From JAZDKP01 sp043802925 (lineage in GTDB: Bacteria > Fibrobacterota > OXYB2-FULL-49-7 > JAEUSG01), in contig JAZDKP010000030.1 in the NCBI GenBank assembly GCA_043802925.1, positions 1 to 8,172 of the forward strand: a stretch of 8,172 bases of DNA, in the 5' to 3' direction. Of this stretch, positions 1-6,900 are shown one piece after another. A program made the translations under genes and the position numbers. The notes under the pieces were generated by a model. The model saw only the letters and a list, made by a program, of their open reading frames with translations, was not told the origin of the DNA and ran no database searches. The first letter of the stretch is position 1. Every line of letters begins with the position of its first letter.

Positions 1-130
1 ACAGGTGACTCGCCGTTGCGTAGCAGGGCAGGAAGTCCTGTCACGGGTGCGCCAATCAGACACATGTAATTTATCCAATAGTACCTGATATGTCAGAAAC
101 CGCGATGAAAAGCAAGAAAATCAGGCGGGG
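1..130. other. left-edge intergenic or gene-end sequence, unrecognised
   Basis: No gene can be assigned here. Two short frames touch the left edge. On the + strand a frame is open from base 1 to a TAA at 67-69 (ending GAPIRHM) and could be the tail of a gene outside the window. On the - strand an ATG at 66-64 opens a frame (MCLIGAPVTGLPALLRNGES...) that runs off the edge, with only a poor GGA about ten bases upstream as a ribosome binding site. Both are too short to judge. A perfect hairpin CAGGA-AG-TCCTG lies at 29-40. Confidence 0.25.
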
Positions 131-206
131 TTAAAAGGTGATGATGGGATGTATTAGATTAGCGGCATATGCGTGCTGTATTTCGTTCGAAAAATTTCCG
201 GCGATT

Positions 207-283
207 CCGGCCCATCTGTTCCGTTGTCGCGCTCGCGCATACACAAGTATAGCGCTTCGCGCGGCGCCGGCACATCTGAACCG
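207..283. repeat. direct repeat pair of 17 bases
   Basis: CCGGCCCATCTGTTCCG at 207-223 recurs as CCGGCACATCTGAACCG at 267-283, matching at 14 of 17 positions, 60 bases apart. It lies inside the palindrome-dense block and suggests local duplication or two copies of one repeat unit. Confidence 0.55.
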
Positions 284-550
284 GACTAACCGGATTTTTT
301 CGAATCCCGCTCCGCGGGAAGCGAAATACGCCGCGCAGATCATCTCGCGCCCGCAGACCCCGGGCGCGATACTTGCCCTGTTCTCAACCAGGCGTGTAAA
401 ATCTTCTCGGGCGCAGCCCTTGGCGAAGCCCGATGCAATCGTGGGGCGAATTTGGTTTCCCGACTTGTCGGGATTCGTAAAAGCAAGGCCAGCTTGGGCT
501 GGCCGGGGGCGCGCCGCGCGAAGCATCAAACTCGTGTTTATGCGAGCGCG
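228..550. repeat. imperfect inverted repeat, arms about 40 bases (228-267 and 511-550)
   Basis: The arm at 228-267 begins CGCGCTCGC and ends GCTTCGCGCGGCGC. The arm at 511-550 is its inverted counterpart, beginning GCGCCGCGCGAAGC and ending GCGAGCGCG. The outer 9 bases and inner 14 bases match perfectly; the middle (ATAxACA...AGT) matches with small indels. The 243 bases between the arms hold other hairpins, and the right arm lies inside the 441-607 inverted repeat, so the two structures interlock rather than nest. This is what is expected of two copies of one repeat inserted in opposite orientation. Confidence 0.65.
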
Positions 551-607
551 GGAAACCCACGGACAGCTTAAGATCGCGCCGCCTTTTGCGAACCAAATTC
601 GCCCCAC
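441..607. repeat. perfect 17-base inverted repeat (441-457 and 591-607)
   Basis: GTGGGGCGAATTTGGTT at 441-457 is the exact reverse complement of 591-607. The arms enclose the hairpins at 458-473 and 487-504 plus a 9-base inner pair (GGTTTCCCG 454-462 with CGGGAAACC 549-557). The right arm ends 61 bases before the ATG of the glycosidase gene, so if transcribed it would lie in that gene's leader. It could equally be the two ends of one repeat element. Confidence 0.7.
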
Positions 608-656
608 TATCGTAGAGAGGAATTAAACTTGGGTTGTGGGCATAGCCCCGCCTTAT

Positions 657-660
657 GAGG
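657..660 (+). promoter_or_regulatory. ribosome binding site deciding the ATG at 669
   Basis: GAGG lies eight bases before ATG 669. The same frame could also start at GTG 636, with AGAGAGG at 614-620 fifteen bases upstream, but that spacing is poor and the extra eleven residues (MGIAPPYEDNT) are unlike a domain start. ATG 669 is preferred. Confidence 0.6.
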
Positions 661-668
661 ATAACACC

Positions 669-2729
669 ATGCATCTAATGCAAATAGCGGGAACGCAATA
701 TCAACTGGCGGGCGACCGGCTGCGGGTCATCCAGGACGGCGACACAGTTTTGGATGTCTGCCTGAGTCCGGTCTTTGACGGCCGAACTGTCACCATCGCG
801 TCCTGGCAGCCGACCGGTCCCAATGCCTTTGAAGCGTCCCTGGGTGAATACGGCCGGGCCTTCGTTGCCGAGCGGTTTGATAAACTCGCCTTCTGGATCA
901 AGACGCCGGTCAAACAGTTTGAGAACGTCACCTACCTCTCGGATGGGATCATCTCCGGCAGTCATTGGCGCACGTTTGTGTCAGACGAGCATGAACGCCA
1001 GTGGGACAAGTCCGTGGACCAAAATATCCCCATCTCCTCGGCCTACGCCAATATTAATTCGCCGGACGGTACCACGGGCGGTGGCATGACCGATCCTGAC
1101 GACATTCCCGTTCACTGGATTTGGAACGTCCATGTCCGCGCCTTTGTGCTGGGCGGTAAGGACCGCTGGCTGGGTGTGTCCATCCCCGGGCCGTGGGGAA
1201 TCGGTGTCACGCGCCTTGCCATGCAAAACGAACATTTCAACCTCCGTTTTGAAGTCCTTCGCCCGGGATGTACCGAGGGGAATATGCCGGTCGTCTATTT
1301 CTGCCCCCATCTTTCCGATCCATTTGACGTCCTTGACGAGCATAGAATTTTGAGCGAAAAGCTCGGGCTTATGAACCTTGAGAAAAAAAACATTCCGCAG
1401 TGGTGGACGAACCCCTGGCAGGGTTTTTCCGACGAGTGGTACCGCCACCACCACGAGGGCCTCATTACCAAGGAGAAAGGTAACATCCTTGAATACCTCA
1501 CCCAGTGGATTGAGAAGACCCGCCAGACCACGGGAATCCACGACCTCAACACCAACCTTGAACAGGGATGTTTCCGGCTTTACGGCGACTACCGCCCCGC
1601 CGAGAACATGGGCACAGCCAGGGACCTGCGCGCGCGCGTTGACGCCTGGCGTAAGGATGGCATCCATGCCGGCTTATACCTGCATCCTTTCATTGTCAAC
1701 ACCAAGGTAAAGTTCTATCAGGAACATCCGGAGGCCTTTTGCAAGCCCAAGGTCCCCGGCTTCCTCATGGGCTATGCCTGCGAGGAGTGGGATCCCGACC
1801 CGAAGTTCGCCCCCATTGACTGGACCCATCCCCTGGGCCGTAAGTTCATTCTTGATTGGGTGGAGTACATCCTATCCGATAAGGACGGCTGCGCGAATTT
1901 TGACGTCCTGCGCTCCAACCACTGGCGTTCGCCCGACCCGGGGGCGTACACCTTCCACGATCCGGACTGGGGCATCGGCGACATGATGACCTACAAGGTC
2001 CAGAAAATGCTTTACGACAAGGCCAAAGAGATTAAGCCCGAATGCCTGGTGACCAAGCTCGCGGTCGTGGACTGCTATATGCAGCCCACCTGCGACGCCA
2101 TGCAGATGAGCGAGGATTGGACCAATACCATGGAGCCGTGGTATCGCCGCGCCCAGGTCGCCACGCGGCTGATGCGCAACAGCCTTCTTTACACCGATCC
2201 CTGGTTCGTCACCCGTACCAAGTGGAGTGAGTTTTACCTCGGGTTTCTCGTGGTCAATATCCCCGAGTGCCAGGCGGCCACCCACACCACCCACTGCTAC
2301 TATCCCAGTTGGCGGCCATTGGCTGAGAAGCACTACCATCGCCGCCGGGCCGGGTATCTCATCTACCTGCACGCGCGTCCGGACCCCTCCGACGATATGC
2401 GCCTCACGTGGCGCGATGGACGGATGAGCGCGTTCCGACTTCGCACCGCGGGGCCGTTGGCCGGTTTCTACGCGGCGTTGGCGCTGGGCCCGAAGGGCAT
2501 CGTCGGCTACAACGCGACGGAGGCCCTTGCCGCGGCGGCCGAAGCCCGCACCGACTGGATCCCGCTGCCGTCCAATGCTCGTTTACTCGGCGTCACCCGG
2601 GTCTGTCATGACGGCCGCGAAACGCCTTACGAGCATGTCTGCGACAATGCTCGTAATCGCGTGCGGATCCATATTGAGGATTGCGGCGGCGAAGTATTGT
2701 ATTATCGTGTGCGATACGAACTGGCCTGA
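669..2729 (+). CDS. clan GH-D (GH36/GH27-like) glycoside hydrolase, probable alpha-galactosidase-type
   Basis: The predicted 686-residue protein is probably a retaining glycosidase with a TIM barrel, most like the alpha-galactosidase families; the true substrate cannot be read from sequence. Residues 1 to about 240 form a beta-rich N-terminal region. The barrel follows: residues 319-341 (a helix running into AGLYLHPF) resemble the 'G...GLW.eP' strand of GH36. 'HPEAF' at 353-357 resembles the family's HPdW. 'NFDVLRSN' at 410-417 resembles KWDxN, making Asp412 (codon 1902-1904) the candidate nucleophile. 'SEDWTN' at 481-486 offers Asp483 (codon 2115-2117) as the candidate acid/base. Residues from about 550 form a C-terminal beta domain. 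There is no signal peptide or membrane segment, so a cytoplasmic enzyme is expected. The coding sequence is visibly richer in GC than its neighbours. The sialidase-like gene follows 75 bases downstream on the same strand and may be co-transcribed. GH31 or an uncharacterised relative is the main alternative. Fold confidence is high, substrate confidence low. Confidence 0.82.
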   Translation: MHLMQIAGTQYQLAGDRLRVIQDGDTVLDVCLSPVFDGRTVTIASWQPTGPNAFEASLGEYGRAFVAERFDKLAFWIKTPVKQFENVTYLSDGIISGSHWRTFVSDEHERQWDKSVDQNIPISSAYANINSPDGTTGGGMTDPDDIPVHWIWNVHVRAFVLGGKDRWLGVSIPGPWGIGVTRLAMQNEHFNLRFEVLRPGCTEGNMPVVYFCPHLSDPFDVLDEHRILSEKLGLMNLEKKNIPQWWTNPWQGFSDEWYRHHHEGLITKEKGNILEYLTQWIEKTRQTTGIHDLNTNLEQGCFRLYGDYRPAENMGTARDLRARVDAWRKDGIHAGLYLHPFIVNTKVKFYQEHPEAFCKPKVPGFLMGYACEEWDPDPKFAPIDWTHPLGRKFILDWVEYILSDKDGCANFDVLRSNHWRSPDPGAYTFHDPDWGIGDMMTYKVQKMLYDKAKEIKPECLVTKLAVVDCYMQPTCDAMQMSEDWTNTMEPWYRRAQVATRLMRNSLLYTDPWFVTRTKWSEFYLGFLVVNIPECQAATHTTHCYYPSWRPLAEKHYHRRRAGYLIYLHARPDPSDDMRLTWRDGRMSAFRLRTAGPLAGFYAALALGPKGIVGYNATEALAAAAEARTDWIPLPSNARLLGVTRVCHDGRETPYEHVCDNARNRVRIHIEDCGGEVLYYRVRYELA

Positions 2730-2788
2730 ATCGCGGGCGGCGGAAACAGTTTAAACGAAAGATTTTTGCAATTAACTCAGCACCAAAA

Positions 2789-2796
2789 AGGAAGGA
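2789..2796 (+). promoter_or_regulatory. strong ribosome binding site for ATG 2805
   Basis: AGGAAGG-type sequence (AGGAAGGA around 2789-2797) lies about eight bases before ATG 2805. It is the best translation start signal on the + strand of the window, and it argues that the sialidase-like gene truly begins at 2805 and not at a downstream GTG. Confidence 0.75.
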
Positions 2797-2804
2797 AAAG
2801 CATT

Positions 2805-2936
2805 ATGGATAAAAAAGTAAAGGCGTATCCGCATGAAAGTTTGCCGGTAGGAAAAACGAAGGAAGAACAGGAACGGAATGCTCAATTATTAAGCGGGTAC
2901 GAATATGAAAAATACTGTCCAGCTCTAACCGGTTAG
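2805..2936 (+). CDS. N-terminal 43-residue segment of the sialidase-like gene, ended by in-frame TAG
   Basis: A well-started frame encodes 43 residues (beginning MDKKVKAYPHES, ending YCPALTG) and stops at TAG 2934-2936. It is charged and lysine/glutamate-rich, with no signal peptide. It lies in exactly the same frame as the sialidase-like region 2991-3965, and no other stop falls between them, so the segment is best read as the true N-terminus of that gene, separated by one nonsense codon. A free-standing small protein is possible but less likely, because the sialidase-like part otherwise has no ribosome binding site or good start of its own. Confidence 0.55.
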   Translation: MDKKVKAYPHESLPVGKTKEEQERNAQLLSGYEYEKYCPALTG

Positions 2937-2952
2937 ACCGGTCAAGACCGGC
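2925..2952. repeat. 12-base palindrome containing the TAG, with three ACCGG iterations
   Basis: CTAACCGGTTAG at 2925-2936 is a perfect palindrome whose last three bases are the interrupting TAG. ACCGG recurs at 2928, 2937 and 2947, with periods of 9 and 10 bases. Such iteration is consistent with slippage or small duplication having disturbed this part of the gene. Confidence 0.6.
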
Positions 2953-2990
2953 AGAGAATAGGATTTATTGCTTATCAGCCGGCCATCCGG

Positions 2991-3965
2991 GTGCGGGTGG
3001 GCGACCGTGGCAATTACAAGGCCGGGATGGCTCGTCATGTTGACGGGCGGCTGTTTTTAGCAATTTGCCGTAACAACAATGACCCCGATCCCCTCAAAAA
3101 GAAATTTTTAATAACGGTGTATGTATCCGGCGATGAAGGCATTAACTGGCAGAAAATACCACATTCAACTCTTTACGGCAAGGAACCGAGTTTGGCCGTT
3201 ACGCCGGATGGGACCCTTGTTTTAACCGCTCAGGGAGGTTATTTTGGACCTGGGGCTGATCGTGAAAGCAACCCTTGTTACCGTTCCAAAGATGCCGGCC
3301 GGACCTGGGAAACTTTTCCTTTCAAGGGACCTGATTATCCCCGGAATTTATGGGTGGAAAAAGACGGAACTCTGATGATGGCGCTTACTGCAAAATGCGA
3401 CTGGTATGGGGAGGGGCATGGAATTCCAAACTTAATTATCTGCCGCAGTAAAAATAGCGGGGAGACATGGACCAGGTTAGAAGGGAAAGTTGACTGGGAT
3501 TGGGCAGGGTTCGGTGAAAACGCGGTAATCCGACTGCAGGATGGCCGTCTGCTGGCGGCTTTACGGCGTCAGATACCGGGAACAGAAGGCGAGGGATTTG
3601 AAGATTCGGTGATAACCGAATCGCTGGATGATGGCAAGATATGGTCAAAGCCATGGCAATTGTTAACTACTGCCCAGGTCCACGCTTTTCTGACTGAACT
3701 GGCGGATGGCAGGATTCTCTGCACCTATTCCAATTACCACGTGCCTTTCGGTGTTTCAGCTGTCTTAACCAGGGATAAAGGTAAAACATGGGATTGGGAT
3801 CATCCGGTGCAGTTGGCAGTTTCAAACGGTTTTTATGTCGGCTGGGCGGTAACACTGCAATTGCCGGATAAGAGTTTGGTTACCTCTTATGCCCTTACCT
3901 CTCATTGCGGCCAGGAACCGGATAAGTTCAGTACCGAGGTTGTAAAGTGGCATTTGCCAGGCTGA
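2991..3965 (+). CDS. sialidase-like BNR/Asp-box protein (GH33-type propeller), main body
   Basis: This frame encodes 324 residues from GTG 2991 and belongs to the sialidase/neuraminidase superfamily, which removes terminal sialic acids in its characterised members. Five Asp-boxes of the S-x-D-x-G-x-T-W type are visible at residues 46-53, 99-106, 153-160, 211-218 and 260-267, as expected for a six-bladed propeller. The frame continues upstream of GTG 2991 as far as the TAG at 2934, including 'YQPAIRV' (2973-2993). That resembles the sialidase RIP region and would be lost if translation began at 2991. No ribosome binding site precedes 2991. The full gene is therefore probably 2805-3965 (386 codons plus stop) with one internal TAG. 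No signal peptide is seen. It ends 33 bases from the convergent large gene, with no clear terminator between. Asp-boxes also occur in non-sialidase propellers, so true sialidase activity is uncertain. Confidence 0.85.
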   Translation: MRVGDRGNYKAGMARHVDGRLFLAICRNNNDPDPLKKKFLITVYVSGDEGINWQKIPHSTLYGKEPSLAVTPDGTLVLTAQGGYFGPGADRESNPCYRSKDAGRTWETFPFKGPDYPRNLWVEKDGTLMMALTAKCDWYGEGHGIPNLIICRSKNSGETWTRLEGKVDWDWAGFGENAVIRLQDGRLLAALRRQIPGTEGEGFEDSVITESLDDGKIWSKPWQLLTTAQVHAFLTELADGRILCTYSNYHVPFGVSAVLTRDKGKTWDWDHPVQLAVSNGFYVGWAVTLQLPDKSLVTSYALTSHCGQEPDKFSTEVVKWHLPG

Positions 3966-3998
3966 AGCATAAGTTCACCAATGTTTTCGGCCATCAGG

Positions 3999-6900
3999 TC
4001 ATTTGACTACAAAGGATGTCTCGGCCGGCAGGCCGGTGACGATGTCGGTTGCCTTGACTTGCCACTGTCCGGGTTGTTCGTTCAGGGCCAGCGTAAAAGA
4101 GTATTTTACCTTGCCATCGTCGGCCTGGATGTTTCGCCCGTAGTATTCAAGTTCTTTTCCGTCAGGTCCGAAGAACTTCAGGTTGAAGACGTGGACACCT
4201 GATTTCTCCGCGCCCTTCAGATCTGCCAGAATCCGGACATCCCGGCCGGTGACCTCGGCCTTTATTTCAAGACCGGAAGGTTTATATGGGATGGCGGCAA
4301 AAAGATACACCTTCCCCGGAGACGCTTGCCGCTGGACCAAGTCAACAAAGCCCTCGTATTTTCCGGTAAAGACATCGTAAAGATGGACCTTTTCCGGCAA
4401 TTTCAGGTTGATTGTCTTTATTTGGGCATTGATCTTTTCCAGCTCCAGAGCACCCTTTTTTGCCCGTTCCGGATCGCGGTCAAATGGTTCCCAGACATCA
4501 GCGCCCGGCATAAAAGGCTGGGCATCCCAGGTAAGTCCGATGAGCCTGGTCGTTCCCGCTTTCAGGCGGTGGATCCTGGCCCCGGGGACAAACTCAGCGA
4601 AGCTCATCTTCTGCTCCGCCGGCGCAAGGCTGAACAGGTGCTGGAGTAAAAGGCCGGTCTTTTCCGCCATCGCCACGGTGGCAAAACGGGAGATGGACCA
4701 CTTTGGACTACGCAGATAATCGACCAGGAGCATATTCAGCAGGACGCCCTTGCCCTTGCCATAGTTGTTGACGACCAGGACGGGAACAGCACCGGCTTTC
4801 CCCAGGGCTTTTCCGGCGGTAATTTCAAGGGATGAATCAACGCGGAGTGGGGGCATGTCTTTAAGCCCGATGTTGGTACTCTCGCCTATATCTATCCTGG
4901 AGGTGACCATTGAGGCATTGGCCGTGTTCTGCTTAACGCCGAAAAGTTCGTCCAAGGCTCCTTTTTCACGCGGTTTCCCATGCTGGTCCGCAACTGCCGG
5001 CCTCATGTCCGCGATAACTACGCCGCCCTTCCTGGCGAAGTTGAGTATTTCGGAAGTCTCCTTGTCCGACAACGCCAAAGCGCAGGGCAGGTAAAGAACC
5101 CGGTATTCGCCTTTGGCCAGGACACTGTTTTCCACCTCCGGGGAAGCGACCATCCGGTACTGCCGGAGGGCTTCCACCAGAAAGATAGGGGTTCCATCAG
5201 CGCTGTTCCAGAAGTCAGGCATGCCTTTACTGACCGAGGAGAGGAGCATGCTGGAAGGCGAGTAAAGGATTGCGGTGTTGTCGTTTTCTCTGCTGGCGAT
5301 GGTCAGGAGTTTGCCGATGCCTCCGTTGATAAATTTCAATTCTTCCAATATGCCCTTTTTAAAAAAATCTTCAAATGAGAAATCCGGCGCCACGGTTGAC
5401 ATGTTCACATCCCCAATGCCGGAATAGATTGAGATTCCGTTCGCGCCCCGGAAGAAACCATTCCATAACCACCATATCTGGGTTACCGGGTCATGCCCGG
5501 CCCGCCACATCTGAGTATAGCCGCCGAACCAGCCGGCGCCGAGCATTATTCCCGGTTCCGATAAGTCACGGACGCAGTCCAGTTGGAACGGCCAGTAGTA
5601 AGGGAAATTCACGTCCATGGCGCGGCTGAGCTTCCAGTAATCAGTTGCGGTCAAAGCGCCGTTTTCAGGGCCATGACCGGTTTCCCCGGAACCATCATAC
5701 CCGACCCTTGCGCCGGGCGCCTGCGATTGGATTGAGTGCCGGGCGCTGTCAAGGTAATTTGCCCAGATGGAATCCATGTGCCGGCGGTGGTCAATCCAGA
5801 TTGGAATCAGTTTTGGGTTTGCCTTCACCTGTTCCAGTGCGGTCGGGAGGGCCTGGTCAAAACTTTTATAATCCGTGCCGTATTCATCGTTCAGTTTGGC
5901 TATCGTTCCGTACTCTTGCTGCAGGAAACTTCGGAACGAGGCGATGCAAGTCTCGGAAAAACACAGGTCATCGGCGGAGCCGTGGGGAGCGACCATGCAT
6001 TCATCGCCGAGATTGTAAAAAAGCGGAGAAAACGGCCGCCATAATTCGCCGCCATTTGAATAGACAATCTGGGCCGCATTTGTGTATTCCGGGTCGGTGA
6101 GGCAGGAGTTACGGACCAGACCGTACTTGTTCCGGAGCGAAGGACCGGCGTCGGCCTTCACCATGATATTAACCAACGTTTTGGGCATCCCCCTTCCGTA
6201 GATAACGGGCATAGTCCTGACGTCTTCCATGACCATCGAGCCGGCCATGTTCCGTAGTTTTCCGTCGGAATTGGGCCATGTTAGGAATGAATTAATTCCG
6301 GATTTCCGGAACTGTTCAGCCAAAGTCCGGTTAAGGTAAGAAGGCCCGAAGTCGTTTTGGCACATCGCGACCGGAACATCTTTCATTAAAGGTAGTTCGG
6401 AATAGGTAAAGCGTTGTCTTTTGAAATCCACGGTTTCCTGTTCCTGCATCAGGCTGACCTCAAGGGTCTGGACAACAGTGAGCGGCACGCCATCAGGCTT
6501 CATTCGAAATTCAACCTTATTTCCGGTTGCCGGCAGGACCTGTTCGGCCACTACCCGGCCATAATTGTCCACCTGCCGCACCAGCACCTTTTCACTGTCG
6601 GCGCAGTTCTTCAACAAGACGCTCCCGCTGGTCGGCTCGTCCTTGCCAAAGAATGGTTTGGCAAGCTCAATTTTTTCTATGAAGTTATCCGAAACCACGG
6701 TCAGGTATTTTGAGCCGTAGTTTACAACCTTGCCGTCTTTCTTGACCCAGAGGTCGGCAAAGTAATTGCCGGCCGGTACTTTCGGCGCCGGAAAGGGAAT
6801 AAAGCTTTCACCCTTTTTCAGGAGGGTGGCGTTGCTGGTTGAGGAAGCGACAACATTTCCATAACAGGAATCCCGTAAGGCAAATTCAAGATCAAATTCA

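Larger units (their letters stand above)
131..625. repeat. palindrome-dense intergenic block before the GH-D-like gene
   Basis: This GC-rich stretch of about 490 bases carries an unusual density of self-complementary sequence. Perfect hairpins are seen at 305-319 (TCCCGC/GCGGGA), 345-369 (TCGCGCCCG/CGGGCGCGA), 407-433 (TCGGGC/GCCCGA outer stem), 458-473 (TCCCGAC-TT-GTCGGGA) and 487-504 (GGCCAGC-TTGG-GCTGGCC). Two longer inverted repeats and one direct repeat, listed separately, overlap these. Long open frames exist on both strands (138-626 + and 607-131 -), but each is largely the other's mirror, has arginine/alanine-rich content without domain character, and lacks a convincing ribosome binding site, so neither is called a gene. 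The best reading is a cluster of dispersed extragenic palindromic repeats that have accumulated in one intergenic space. A structured leader for the downstream gene is an alternative. Confidence 0.7.

Noticed and set aside
1..66. A - strand frame MCLIGAPVTG... starting at 66 and running off the left edge.
   Set aside because: Only 22 codons are visible, the ribosome binding site is poor, and the opposite strand is open over the same bases, so it cannot be called a gene from this window.
131..625. Repeated hairpins considered as a CRISPR array or integron-like attachment array.
   Set aside because: The repeats are not of equal length or regularly spaced, and there are no unique spacers of constant size and no cas or integrase gene in the window.
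1383..1390. Run of eight A, read as AAA AAA AAC in the GH-D-like gene, a classic slippery heptamer.
   Set aside because: The zero frame continues as a well-formed barrel on both sides, and the alternative frame gives only arginine/proline-rich shadow sequence, so programmed frameshifting has no support.
981..1667. Long antisense open frame opposite the GH-D-like gene (228 codons), and a similar one at 1872-2372.
   Set aside because: These mirror the GC-rich codons of the real gene, have no ribosome binding site, and show no domain features.
3966..3998. Bidirectional terminator expected between the two convergent genes.
   Set aside because: No stem followed by a T-run is visible in these 33 bases on either strand.
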